Shown piece after piece: positions 10,018 through 19,928 of a stretch of DNA of 26,389 nt. The translations under genes were made by a program, and so were the position numbers. The DNA lies in assembly GCA_000787465.1 (NCBI GenBank), contig JSYX01000503.1, positions 1 through 26,389 of the forward strand. Direction: 5' to 3'. Positions within the stretch are counted from its first letter, which is position 1. Each line of letters begins with the position of its first letter. This stretch comes from Thermomucor indicae-seudaticae (lineage: Eukaryota; Mucoromycota; Mucoromycetes; Mucorales; Lichtheimiaceae). The notes under the pieces are model-generated. The model ran no database searches. It saw nothing but the letters and a program-made list of their open reading frames with translations, and was not told the origin of the DNA.

Positions 10018-10354
10018 TTACATATCTACATCAACCATCAATAAAGGATCTATCCACTCTGGATCACCACGGTACACACGAAGGATCGGTTTCATCAGTC
10101 TATAGATGTGATGCTCGCGGTTACAGTGGCTCGTAATGTCGCCTAGGCAGCCATCTCGAGCAACAAAGACCTCTGGTTTTGTGTTGATCTGCAAAACGCA
10201 TAAACCATGCATAAATTAGATAAATAAAAGCAAATAACACAATGGAGGCAATTTACGATATCAATTGCCACAGGTTTCTAATCTTTGAAAAATGCTAAGA
10301 TGGTTCCCACCTTGCTAAGGCGCATGGTGGTTTGACCAGAAGTGGGATGCTCAC
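10018..10354 (-). CDS. 3' end of an unrecognised gene (terminal exons)
   Basis: A terminal exon at 10188-10018 follows a clean acceptor (TTTTGCAG) and encodes 56 residues ending in EWIDPLLMVDVDM. It contains VFVARDGCLGDITSHCNREH and YRLMKPILRVYRGDPEW, which look like a conserved globular domain, but I cannot name the family. A plausible preceding exon, 10354-10311 (EHPTSGQTTMRLSK), joins at phase 0 across a 122-nt intron. Its ATG at 10325 could also be the start of a 61-residue protein. No further upstream exon was established, so the gene may be truncated. Its last 15 or so codons lie inside the duplicated block, and a corrupted version of them occurs near 11830-11860. Confidence 0.4.
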
Positions 10355-10921
10355 CTGGAGACGAACGGATGCATGCTTATCCCCCTTCCTTATTATCTCT
10401 GTCTGCTCCTTTTTTAGGCGCTCCATACGGAGTATGGTTCAGGACGCCTTATGGTTTGCTCTGTCGTCCGTCCATCCGTCTGTCACACATTTCCGTGCAT
10501 AGTTTATCCGCATTTGATGCACAACTGCGCCTGACCTCAATGCTGTGCACCTTCCAAAATTTGAAAAACTCAAAAGGCATCCCTCACTGTTGGCCCAATC
10601 AAAAATACTGTGTCACAGAATAAGTCGGGTCCTTCGTCATTTCTTTGGAGTTGATGATCACAATGGACGTAGTATCGGAGGGTTCTCGGGTTTCTATAAA
10701 ACTGACTTGGCGAACTTTTTTCTTAGGCAGACACTTTTCTACGATAAGTAAAGAGCCAAGTTGACACCGTAGAGAATAGCGTTAGGATTGCCATTTGAAG
10801 ATCGTAATAAACATCCTAAGCGCATGTTTCATTTTTGTTGCAGAACAGCTGCTATAGCGCGTATAACAATGCAAAACAATGAAAGGTCCATTGGAAGGAA
10901 GCTAGAATAAATCTTTTACTT

Positions 10922-11571
10922 TTATGATTGAAGCTTTCTCTGAATATGCTCCATTTGTCCCATTATTGCGATAACCATTTCTTCTAGCTGCATGCGTTTT
11001 CCGCGCTCTTCTTGCAGATGGTCCTGGAATTCTTCGCATGCTTTCTGTACTTCGGCTTTTATGAACTCCTTTAGCTTCATTTCCAAGTCCTGTATGCCAC
11101 CGCCAGCGGGTGGCTGAGGTGGTTCGCTATCATCTTCTTTTTCTTCTTGCTGCGTGGGTTCTTCAGGCAGCTGCAACATGATTATAGTTAATAATCACCC
11201 TAAACCAAAGAAAAGCCCGTATTCTTCCGTACCTTGGCATGTTCGGGTTGCAGTATGTCCGCCTGACTGGGTAAAGGCGACGGGACGGGGTCAAGAACGG
11301 ATTCTGGTGCTGGCGAAGGCAGCGGAGAACCATAATCATTTCGTATACTTGTCAATGAGATGCACCTATATTCTCTTTTGTCACTATTTTACGCAAGAAC
11401 AAGATTATGGAATGAAATACCCACAAGATGAAGCTGTTTGTAACAGCAATAGCCATCTTCTTCGTTGTCCTGGCATCCGCTGTTTGCGTTGTATTTCGAA
11501 AATAGAAGGCTGCCGATGACCGCCAATACGATGAGGCTAAATAAGCTGGATTTCGTGGACAAGAAAGACAT
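10922..11571 (-). pseudogene. Membrane-anchored Pro-rich/coiled-coil protein, copy 2 (frameshifted)
   Basis: Exons 11571-11421, 11365-11233 and 11170-10922 match copy 1. Exon 1 is 2 nt shorter than in copy 1 (151 against 153) and exon 2 is 1 nt longer (133 against 132). Reading from the ATG gives the signal-anchor (SLFSLIVLAVIGSLLF) and then a stop early in exon 2, for a 54-residue product. The downstream frames remain open: a Pro-rich exon 2 (SPLPSPAPESVLDPVPSPLP) and an exon 3 coiled coil (DLEMKLKEFIKAEVQKACEE onward) joined by AAG|CTG with no stop. The coiled coil has kept its character, so either the decay is recent or an unpredicted splice rescues it (a donor GC|GTAAAA with a roughly 46-nt intron would fit). 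Function unknown. Confidence 0.5.
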
Positions 11572-11652
11572 CGCGATTGTGTGTTGCTTTTTAGAATAGA
11601 AGAGGAGAAAAAAGAGAAGGAAAATAACGCAAGGAAGATGGAGAACATCTGA

Positions 11653-11661
11653 ATTTATATG
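11653..11661 (-). promoter_or_regulatory. TATA box, copy 2
   Basis: Minus-strand ATATAAATT, about 82 bases before the ATG at 11571. It is conserved with copy 1 together with its flank. Confidence 0.6.
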
Positions 11662-11824
11662 CTGGGCGCAATTTTTCCGAACTTTCTAAATAGAAGACAG
11701 ATGTATTTCTCCTTGCACGTTAAGTAACGGGACTCGGCCAAATAATTCGTGATTTGAACCTTAATGCGTCAGCTTGTCGCATCGGCAATTTTCTTCTCCG
11801 ATCGCTACCCGTAGAGACTTCACC

Positions 11825-11865
11825 TATATCAACCACTAATTAAGGATCTGTCCGCTGTGCAGCAC
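11825..11865 (-). pseudogene. Copied tail of the neighbouring gene
   Basis: On the minus strand this stretch aligns with the last codons of the gene ending at 10018, but reads TDP followed by a stop instead of the intact IDPLLMVDVDM end. It marks the right edge of the duplicated unit. Confidence 0.5.
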
Positions 11866-11902
11866 GGCGTGAAGCTAAGACTTGGCATTTAAGAATGATA
11901 GT

Positions 11903-12358
11903 ATGTATTTACGAGAAGGACGTCGCGGAAAAAAGGAGGTTGCCTCGTCACTCATGCAACACACAAGGATACAAGAAGAAGAGCTGAATCATAAGGACAA
12001 CGAGTTTGAAACGCTGAAAAGCGCGATCGCGGAAGAAGACGAGGTGAATGACACATCACAAGCCTCCTCCATATACATTGAAGCTGAATATCCCTGTTCT
12101 TCCATGCGGGCTGTGGACTTCAATTTTGCTGATGATTATCTGCACAAAAGCACCAAACTTTTATTCTACCTGAGCGCTTCTTTTTTATATTTCCAAGGCG
12201 CCAACTTGTATAGCTGTAAATGGTTTGTATATTTGCCTTCCTTTGCTTATTACGGAAAAATTGATTCGTGCGCAAATATTAAATTCATCACACAAATTCC
12301 CATCATCATCGCAACAAGCACTGTCATGTTGATGCTAAATGTTGCATTCGCGTACTGA
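11903..12358 (+). CDS. Possible membrane protein with charged N-terminus
   Basis: An uninterrupted frame of 151 residues from the ATG at 11903. Residues 1-60 are highly charged and helical (GRRGKKE, RIQEEELNHKDNEFETLKSA, IAEEDEVND). The C-terminal half has two hydrophobic segments, KLLFYLSASFLYFQ and a final one (FITQIPIIIATSTVMLMLNV) that could be a tail anchor. I do not recognise the family. An open frame of this length could arise by chance in a window this size; the ordered charged-then-hydrophobic composition is the only support. It starts just beyond the right edge of duplication copy 2. Confidence 0.35.
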   Translation: MYLREGRRGKKEVASSLMQHTRIQEEELNHKDNEFETLKSAIAEEDEVNDTSQASSIYIEAEYPCSSMRAVDFNFADDYLHKSTKLLFYLSASFLYFQGANLYSCKWFVYLPSFAYYGKIDSCANIKFITQIPIIIATSTVMLMLNVAFAY

Positions 12359-12899
12359 AGAATAGGAACCTGATTTATGGTGAATGAACCATTCCTCACG
12401 CATAAAACTGGGCTGACTACGGGAAAAGGTTTCCTGAGATCACGAAAAGTTAAAAGACGTGTAACATTGCATATTTGATACATAAAACTGGTCTACGGTA
12501 TGGGTCGTATTGGCAACAACTGTACATCAGATATGACAATATTCCAGATACTCAAGATTCAGCGACCTGTCAATCGGAGGCCAACGCAATTGAGAATGAC
12601 ACCTGCTCAAATCCTCGTCCAGGAACGCGGCACTCATATTGTAAAAACGTTTGATACAATATCATCAGCCCGATTGCAACAATATGTAGGCCATAAAAAA
12701 CTAAAAAAAGATCGGTAGACGTTTTAAAAAGAGTAAGCAGAAAGATAAAAGAAGGCAAAAGAAGTAAGTTAAGTCCTTTGATTTACAGTTGCTCTGCTCT
12801 GTCTTCATATGTTTGTCAAAGAGAGATGAAATATGCGATGAATGACTGTGTCATGAAATACCAGTCTATTGTTCCTTCGTCTGTTTTATCGTCATGTTG
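12359..12899. other. Intergenic, no gene seen
   Basis: Short open frames on both strands show no recognisable motif. The right edge abuts the transposon relic. Confidence 0.4.
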
Positions 12900-12924
12900 C
12901 AGTGGCTCCGCGCCTATTGCAACG
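12900..12924 (+). repeat. Left terminal inverted repeat
   Basis: Its reverse complement, CGTTGCAATAGGCGCGGAGC then CACTG, matches the right end of the element with a few mismatches. Confidence 0.7.
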
Positions 12925-13198
12925 TCTCGATTTCTGGAATTTTGTTGCAATAGCCCGGGGGGGGGTGTAATAGAGCGAGGAGGCGGACAGATTCAGTTTC
13001 CAACTGGTTGCATCCAGCTCTTGCAATGGCAATTTTTGTAACAGGAAATCGACGCGTTTAGAGGTATGCGAGTCCCGCTTTTCCACTGGGAACATCTGCT
13101 GTCAGATATCAGTAATCGTTTAGTAATAGATCCATTATTAGTCATTGTTTCTCAGTAATTGCCATGTTCATTGAACGGATGACTGAAAAAAGATTTAA

Positions 13199-13206
13199 TA
13201 TAAAAG
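13199..13206 (+). promoter_or_regulatory. TATA box of the relic transposase
   Basis: TATAAAAG lies 60 bases before the ATG at 13259. Confidence 0.5.
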
Positions 13207-13258
13207 GGATATGGTGCCGTGCAAAAAGTAAGTTCGTCTTTTATTCCAGTCAATTACA

Positions 13259-13788
13259 ATGCCTTCGAAGTTCAAAGGATTAAATAAAGAACAAGAAGAC
13301 GCACTTCTAGTTAAACCAAGGAAAGAACTTAATCTGACATTGGAACAACTCACAGAATAGTTGAAGAAGGAATATCATTGGGAGACAGCACCAAACAAGT
13401 CGAGCATTTCTTGTTGCCTAAAGCTCAAACGTGACGCAATCGACGATGCAGGCGAGAACCGCTCTTTCTTAAGGACACAAAATACTGGCGGCTTGTCAGT
13501 ACGTTGCATTTGTGACAATTACAGCCAAGAATTCTAGGAACTTACATGCGCATTGTCTTCCAGTAGTATGTGGAAAGAGTTCTGTATAGTTGAAGGACTG
13601 AATTTCAGGAGGGTAATATCCCTTTGAACTGGAACATTATTGTTCAAGCAGGCAAAGTTTTTGCAAAAAAGCTGGATTATCCTGATGGTATCTTCAAGGG
13701 TAGCAATGGCTGGAAACAGAGTTTCAAGAATCGCATCAATCTTTCAATGTATAAGGTACCCAGAGAATCAGGTCCATCCACTCCTTGA
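13259..13788 (+). pseudogene. Degenerate pogo/CENP-B-like transposase (DNA-binding part only)
   Basis: From the ATG at 13259 the frame reads KFKGLNKEQEDALLV then LNLTLEQLTE, a TAG at 13358 where a Trp is expected, and LKKEYHWETAPNKSSIS. This is the layout of the psq/CENP-B N-terminal helix-turn-helix. The frame closes at 13535. After a gap and a frame change, FELEHY (about 13623) and then AGKVFAKKLDYPDGIFKGSN with GWKQSFKNRINL follow, stopping at 13786. These match the second HTH (Tc5/CENP-B type, with FA-x2-L and S-x-GW-x3-FK-x-R). The DDE nuclease domain is missing altogether. Stops, a frameshift and the deletion make it inactive. Confidence 0.75.
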
Positions 13789-13960
13789 AAGAAATAAACG
13801 AATATTATTGGGTCTCTGTTTCAAATTGATATAGTGCACCATTGCAACATGGAGTTGACGCGTTGCGGATTGCGGAAGGCCGGGATGCTGCGATGACCTT
13901 AGGCGTTTTCAGCGATTCCTGAAGATTCGTTGCAGTAGGCGGAGTCTTGCAATAGCCGGG

Positions 13961-13984
13961 GTTGCAATAGGCGGGGTGTCACTG
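13961..13984 (-). repeat. Right terminal inverted repeat
   Basis: GTTGCAATAGGCGGGGTGTC plus ACTG, inverted relative to the left end. A related TTGCAATAGCCGG motif lies just inside it. Confidence 0.7.
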
Positions 13985-16069
13985 TATGTCCGTAGACGCT
14001 CAAGTTTGATTGTGGAATACTGGAATTACATGCGGACGCTATATAATTTGTTACATGCGTACCTTACATACCATTGTAGACTCACAGAACAGTGGCGCAC
14101 ACGTCGACTGGTAGTAGGGCATGCAGTCATGCTGAAACCAAGCAAGGTAGATTTGGATGTCTGAAGGCACAGTACCAAAGCACGTTGACTGCGCCTCTCT
14201 GCGTTTCCTAGCAATATGAATCAGGTAGCATGAACTAGCTAGACAAAACTTGACAGGGTGCGTGACCGAATTGCCTGTCGCATGGTGCATCAGACATACA
14301 GATGCTTTGCGATACGGGCTTCAATGAATAACGTAACTAAATTTTCTCATTGATGGAGTCATTTGCTGTGATCAGGACATCGTACGTTCCTGGCTCGTGA
14401 ATAAACAAGTATTGCCATTGATACTCGTACGACATGATAGAGTGGTACCTTTTTCGCTAAGTTCTGTGATATCTAGAACAGGCCAGAACCTTGCGAAGAT
14501 CTATATTCAGACAAGGTGTGTCATTCACGTGGGGTAAACAAACCCATATTGCTGTCCTTGGCGGATGCGCTCTGAAGCCAAGGTATACAAATGACTTGGA
14601 ATCACTCAATGACAGCCGCCTCACCTCTTTGCCTTGAGTTTCTCCTTGCGAACGGTCTTCCGACCAAAGTAACGATCATCTTTTTTCCCTTTTCGCTTTT
14701 CCCCTTTATGATCATATTGACTCGATTTTTTGTCTGGGAAACACAATTTCCGTTAATGATTTCCAAATCCGTCTTTTAAAACGTCGTGTGCCACCTTCAT
14801 TCCAAAAAAGAAAAAATTTCCTTATAGAACCGGCCAGTGCGCCGCGCAGTCAAAACCTTTCATTTGTAAATCGTATCCGATTGGTTTAATCAAAATGAAA
14901 AGACATGCGACCGGTTATTTTTATCCTACGCTCATGTGCCTCCATCCAACGAAACGGGAAGAGAAATAAAGGATAGCTCCTGAATGATGCTTGTAATAAA
15001 GGATTGGTTTCAGGGATGACCTAAAGATCGCGTCGTTGAATCCAAGGACTGGTATTTTGGGCAACCTACGATTGACTCCCAATACTAATGGTCTAGACGA
15101 CCTTTGAAGAAGGATCGGCGCAAATGCCTGATCTTGACTATGGCAGACATTTCGAATAAGCTTGAAGTTATCCTTGAATTGCTCACGAGCAAACTTCATT
15201 CAAGCATAATTCCAAGGGATTATTAAAGTAGATATATCCTTGGGTTAAAGGATTACTTTTTTCGGGTAGAGAATAGAGGCCTTCGCCAGGAAAATCAGAC
15301 CCTGGTGATACATCTTGTTCCACAAAGTTTTCCAAAAAGGGAGTTTACGTTCCTTGGCTGTATGGCATTGATTCAGAGGAAAAGAATGAAGGAGCTAGCT
15401 AAGATAAGCTATTCCCATGGACACTGTGGCGACCTATTTTGCATGGCATAATCCTCCTCTTCCGAACTCTGGCGCGGATAGAGGTTGACCATGCACCACG
15501 ACAAAGAGTTATACTTGCTGCGTGTTCTGTACTAAGTTTGTCCAAGGCGTCACAAAAAACGGTGGAATCAGCTCAAACCTGTCGCGCGCGTGCAGACGAT
15601 AGCAAATGAGAGCGATAGTTCCAAAAACAAAAGCGCCTGTCATAACATGATGCAGGATGGCATGAAGATATTATTTCGTAAAGAAAAATCGCTTGATTAT
15701 GATGGCTTTTGTATGTTGAATATATGATGGCACAGTAGCTATCCGAGCGCATAATTGCTATAATTGCTTCTTCTTGGACGCACCCATTCGTCTTTCAAGC
15801 TCGGAAACTTATACGTTGCTGAAGGTGATCCTTTCTGAGAATACTCGTCTTGAATAAAGTGGGCTCGCAGTCTTATCGGGCATGAAAAGATCCCGATCTT
15901 CACATAGTTGCCATGACCAAGCTTCCCGATATAGGTCAACTGATTTGCATCGATTATTGGTCGCCAATGACTGTACTGTGACCGTCGTGACTTGCACGAA
16001 AAAAGTATAAAAGAAGGGCTTCCTCCGCCCTTTTCTATTTTTTCTTCAATGAGCTTAATTGGGTCGAGT
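13985..16069. other. Gene-poor stretch with scattered open frames
   Basis: No gene can be supported with confidence. A minus-strand frame at 15199-14921 (92 codons, starting MKFAREQFKDNFKLIRNV) and another at 15939-15739 (containing YIGKLGHGNYVKIGIFSC) have protein-like composition. Neither has recognisable domains, splice partners or a promoter. They could be debris of decayed genes or mobile elements. Confidence 0.35.
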
Positions 16070-16164
16070 TTCGCCGGCGGCGTAAGCCGTAAAGTGGTGG
16101 CCTTAACGCCTTGGCCCTTATGGCTTTAAGCGTGGACAATGTTCTCTGCTGGATTGCTTGAGAG

Positions 16165-16230
16165 CCCTAAGCCATACAGTGGAGGGCAGCGACTTTGGCC
16201 AAGTTGGTGCCCTCTGCTGAGTGCTTAGGC
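16165..16230. repeat. Imperfect palindrome
   Basis: CCTAAGC...GGAGGGCA in the left arm pairs with TGCCCTCT...GCTTAGG in the right arm around a short centre. A second GC-rich hairpin (GGCGTAAGCC against GGCCTTAACGCC) lies just upstream at about 16078-16110. Together they may be a small MITE-like element. Confidence 0.5.
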
Positions 16231-16252
16231 AGTTACCCGAAAAGCCAGTCTT

Positions 16253-16520
16253 CAATCTTACGGACACCCATCGCGTATTTGAACCTTACGGAATACCCAT
16301 CACGTACTTGATTCTTGCTGATGACCATTGCGTACTTGATTATTAGGGACACCCATTCCATACTTGATCATTACTGACACCCATTACATACTTGATTCTT
16401 ACGGACACCCCTCGCATACTTGATTCTTCCGGACGACCATTGCGCACTTGATTCTTAAGGACACCCGTTGCATACTTGATTATTACGGACACCTACTGCT
16501 GATTTGATTGCTACGGACAC
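16253..16520. repeat. 28-bp minisatellite, about 9.5 copies
   Basis: The unit is close to GATTCTTACGGACACCCATT plus GCATACTT. Copies differ by a few bases each and one is 29 bp. The unit length is not a multiple of three and stops interrupt the frames, so it is not a coding repeat. Confidence 0.85.
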
Positions 16521-16877
16521 CACATGGAACACCAGCTCGTAATTTTTTGTTCACAGGCAAGAATAAGCCGATCTATTGTATGAATGATAAATAATAAAGA
16601 TGTCTAATAATAATAAATAATAAACATGAAATATAAAGATGCTTACTGGATCTATTGGTCTATCCTAACGTGTGCTTTTTATGGTCTCGTCCAACTTAGG
16701 AAGTTCATGCATCTGCTCTTGCAAGCAACGAAAACAGAATGGCGTCAATCTCGGTATCAGTGTCTTCATTTTGGAAATCGCTATCATGGTCTCTGATGAA
16801 TCTGTACACCTCAGTTGATGTGATTGGATGTTATCTAGCTACTTTTCTGCATTTTCCGTGCTGTTCATGAGCAGTCC
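16521..16877. other. AT-rich spacer
   Basis: Contains an ATAATAA-rich simple stretch (about 16583-16640). No gene seen. Confidence 0.45.
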
Positions 16878-17580
16878 CTATTTCAAGTTGTCAAGTTGGT
16901 ATAATTTGCCCTCGCACAAGCAGAGATCTACCCAGTGATGGCCTTCCCAGTGTGTCAAGAAGATGCGTGCGCAGATTTCGTACTGTGCATACCCAGGGAA
17001 AGTTACCGTTGGGCTACATTCCACTTGCAGACTTCTTTCTGTTTCCTGGTTTGTTCGCCAATCCATCGTCTGACTGCAGCTCATGTCGATGGCAACGACA
17101 TAATCGGGAAAGCAGCTGATGTGACCGAAAGTCATTGATCGTTCCTCTTCTAGTCCAGGGAAGCGAGGTCTCTGGACTATTTCTATCACTAGTCATGGGC
17201 GGTCGAAAATGGCGGACCAGTTAGGAATCTGATGCTTGCTAATCTACAGACTTCACAGAGCATCTCAGCATGGATGGAGGTCCGCAACGAGCTAAAATGT
17301 GGTTGGTGTGTGTCTCCGCCTACATTGTCGCTGATACGGGCATGGTTCCACTCGACATGACGCGCTTCTCGCAAGCAAAAGACATTGGCAACTGCAGAAA
17401 ATATGAATGATTCACTCGTGGGCTTGGATTATCTACTGTGAGGACCTTCGCGTGGGACAGCATAGTAATACGCCTTCATGTTTTCCTTTTGGGCCACTAT
17501 TATTGTCGACCTTTGTGCAAAGTCAGCCACTTGACATTGGTCCAGAGTCATTATCCGGACATATTCAATCACTGTCTGTA
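16878..17580 (-). pseudogene. Coding-like minus-strand segments, unrecognised
   Basis: Three open pieces in order on the minus strand look like protein. About 17580-17429 contains LDQCQVADFAQRSTIIVAQK. About 17390-17190 contains EARHVEWNHARISDNVGGDT. 17189-16878 contains CARIFLTHWEGHHWVDLCLC and ends at a stop. The first two can be joined by a 45-nt GTAGAT...TGCAG intron; no good junction was found for the third. I do not recognise the protein. It is either a gene with introns I could not place or, more likely given the surrounding repeats, a decayed one. Confidence 0.35.
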
Positions 17581-17775
17581 GTCTTTTGAACAGCCTCTTT
17601 CCATATTTACCATCTGTTGACAGGACAACATGACCTTGGGTACTTCTCGCTTATGCGTTGAGCGTTGTCTGACTGGCGATCGAGGCGAGTAGAGCGCTCT
17701 TTTGTAAAACCGAAAATTTCGTTTGGTTTCTCACACCGCACTTGCGTCTTTCTTTCCCTGATTGCAATACCCACA

Positions 17776-18747
17776 ATGGCATCGACTGATTCATCAACGA
17801 GTGCCACTTCCTCCGATTCCAATGCTGCAGCATCAGGAACCGATGCTTCTTCTGCTTACTATGCTGATCCCAATCAGTATTACTATTCTGGATATGATTA
17901 CAGCACAGGTAGCTACAGTGGATCAACTGCTGATGCATCAGGCTACAGTTATGATCCTTCTTCCCAGTACTACTATGATCCAACATACTATGCACAGTAT
18001 TACGCCTCTGTCACTTCAACATCAGCACCGGTAACCATTGGGGCAACGCCTGCCGAAACCGTGTCGCAACAATCCGCCTACTCTCCTAATGCGCAAAATG
18101 CCCTTTATAATACCAACACCGCTACAACAACAACGACAACCACTGGCAGTGAAGGCAGCAGCAAAAAACCTCCAATCACAGTATCGAAAACGGGTTATAC
18201 AGGCCCTGCATCCAAGAATAATCCAGCGGGAACATCCTCGTCAACGACGACTGCTACTGCCGATGGCTCTGCGGAAACCGAAAAGAAAAAGAAAAAAAAG
18301 CCTATCATCCGAGCAGCGGGTGGTGAAGTATGGGAAGATCCTACCTTGCAGGAATGGGACGAGAACGATTTTCGATTGTTTGCTGGTGACTTGGGCAACG
18401 AGGTCACGGATGAGTTGCTGTTCAAAGCCTTTTCGAAATACCCGAGTCTTCAGCGAACCCGCGTTGTGCGTGATAAACGAACAGGCAAGTCGAGAGGTTA
18501 CGGATTTCTTAGTTTCAAGGATCCAAATGACTTCGTGAAAGCATGGCGTGAAATGAACGGTAAGCATGCCCTTTCTGCTGTGGTTGGTGTTTAGTTGGGT
18601 CCAACTAACGGTCCTGCTATACCAATAGGCAAATACGTGGGTAACAGACCTATCAAGCTTCGCAAGAGTTCTTGGAAAGAACGGAATATAGATGTTCGTG
18701 CCAGAAAAGAGCGCGAACGACTGGGCCCGTATCCGAAGATCCGTTAA
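17776..18747 (+). CDS. RBM42-like RRM protein
   Basis: Two exons (17776-18559 and 18629-18747) separated by a 69-nt intron with a perfect branch site (CTAAC) give 300 residues. Residues 1-195 are low-complexity: Ser/Thr/Tyr-rich with YYYSGYDY and SSQYYYDPTYYAQYY prion-like patches, then a Lys run followed by PIIRAAGGEVWEDPTLQEW. That last block, immediately before the RRM, is characteristic of RBM42. The single RRM (about 200-276) has RNP2 LFAGDL and RNP1 RGYGFLSF, and the intron splits it within GK of MNGKYVG. The C-terminus after the RRM (KSSWKERNIDV, ERLGPYPKIR) also fits RBM42, an hnRNP K-associated splicing and stress-granule factor in animals. The fungal role is inferred. Confidence 0.85.
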
Positions 18748-18996
18748 TAGTATATAAGCCTTTCCCGTTTGTACATATGCTCATTACAAATACAATGGAG
18801 ACGTTTGCGCTGGTACCATCGGAACCGTATTGGTAGCATGGAAGACCTTGAAGAAGTTCGGTATTATGGCACTCAAGAGTCTTTCATGACGGAAGAATAT
18901 TCACTCATTTGCTTAAATAGTGTGCTACATACAGGTGGATATTCTTTATTTTATGATTATCATGTTGGAATCAATAAAGCTTCTTTGTTGAAACGT

Positions 18997-19507
18997 TTAA
19001 CGAAGGTGGCAACCATTAGGATGATCCGTCAGGACATTGAGAGCAATCAAGATAACGTCAATGATCCACCAAATACCGCCAAGACCAGCCGTGATGAACT
19101 TCAGAATTCCGAGGAAAATGTAGCCAAGGTAGAATCGGTCGACACCTTTGAAAAGGGAAAAATTTTAGCGACAAAAGGACACAACAAAAACCATGGTTCC
19201 GAAGGTTTTTTTTACCGAAAGGGCCCAAGAAGATGGAAAGCATGAGGGCCACAAACCAGCTACGGTCCGATACACACTGGTCGCCAACATTGCTATCATC
19301 AATAGGATGGTGAGAGGGCAATAACGAGAAATGGAACGATAAAGTCAGGACAGCGGTGATGGCAATAACAGTAAACCAGGCAATGAAAATACGGTGGCCG
19401 TGGAGTCCAAGTGTGCGGCGGCACTTTTGCCACCGAGTCGCCGGCTCGCTTGGCGTTGTGTTGGCTTCTTGGTCACGAGTGATATTAACAGTTCCGTATT
19501 CTGACAT
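18997..19507 (-). CDS. TM2-domain membrane protein
   Basis: Two exons on the minus strand (19507-19216 and 19145-18997) with a 70-nt intron (GTAAAA...CAAAG) give 146 residues. Residues 40-62 form a first membrane segment. From residue 82 the TM2 domain follows: SWFVALMLSIFLGPFG, then VDRFYLGY across the intron junction, then FLGILKFITAGLGGIWWIID and VILIALNVL. The DRF motif between two helices and the G-x-WW-x2-D motif are the family hallmarks. TM2 proteins are small, widely distributed membrane proteins of poorly defined function. The gene converges on the RBM42-like gene with about 250 bases between stops. The plus-strand frame over the same region (18838-19245) is a shadow. Confidence 0.88.
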
Positions 19508-19928
19508 TACGATGCGTAAAAAAGCGAAAGAAGAAGAGTGAAGAACAAGAAAAAGAGAAGAAGACAGGGTTGTGCTTTCCTTTTTGTTCTCTTACACAAG
19601 CTTCCTGCAGTGACACCAACTGTGACACATGCATCTCCGCAGAGCTTAAAAGAACGAGCACAAGTGTTTCATCTTTTGCATCACACACATACTCTCCAAT
19701 ACTTTGTTTCCGCGTACTATTCAACACTCTGTTTATCACTTGATACCCAGTGATCGACCCATAGTTGACGTTGCCATGACAGAAAACAATCCATAATTCA
19801 CAGAGAACCAGAAACGCGCATCGTGACACTGCAGCAAAAGAGAAACGTCAGATGTTTGTTTCTCCCCAATTGAAAGGTACAACTATATAGCATTTATTGA
19901 ATGAATCAATCCTTATCATAACGAAATT
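19508..19928. other. Upstream region of the TM2 gene and 3' flank of NSP1
   Basis: Holds the minus-strand promoter of the TM2 gene, without a clear TATA box, and the 3' end of the nucleoporin gene. No additional gene seen. Confidence 0.4.

Larger units (their letters stand above)
9012..10062. repeat. Segmental tandem duplication, copy 1
   Basis: This block and 10847-11865 align over about 1 kb with high but imperfect similarity. Shared landmarks include TGCTATAGCGCGTATAACAAT near the left edge, both introns and exons of the minus-strand gene, the TATA box, the upstream TCTCCTTGC motif and GGATCTRTCC near the right edge. The copies are in direct orientation, offset by about 1.83 kb. Boundaries are approximate. 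Confidence 0.85.
10847..11865. repeat. Segmental tandem duplication, copy 2
   Basis: Direct repeat of 9012-10062, diverged by substitutions and small indels. Intron lengths (55 and 62 nt) are the same as in copy 1, showing that the gene was duplicated with its introns, by DNA rather than by retroposition. Confidence 0.85.
12900..13984 (+). mobile_element. Relic of a pogo/Tigger-like DNA transposon
   Basis: A 1,085-bp unit has inverted ends: the left reads CAGTGGCTCCGCGCCTATTG (12900 on) and the right GTTGCAATAGGCGGGGTGTC followed by ACTG (to 13984). CAGT-type termini and TA targets are typical of the pogo branch of Tc1/mariner. TA follows the right end; the left flank is TG, consistent with one mutation. 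Several subterminal TTGCAATAG-like motifs lie near both ends, probably transposase-binding sites. Inside is a degenerate plus-strand gene with CENP-B/Tigger-type DNA-binding domains but no DDE catalytic domain, so the element is dead and internally deleted. Confidence 0.75.

Noticed and set aside
17665..17775. Upstream extension of the RBM42-like ORF to 17665
   Set aside because: No ATG before 17776 in a suitable context; the first ATG (ACAATGGC) gives a typical Ser/Thr-rich N-terminus.
18838..19245. 136-codon plus-strand frame starting MEDLEEVRYYG
   Set aside because: It lies antisense to the TM2-domain gene, which has clear family motifs and a clean intron.
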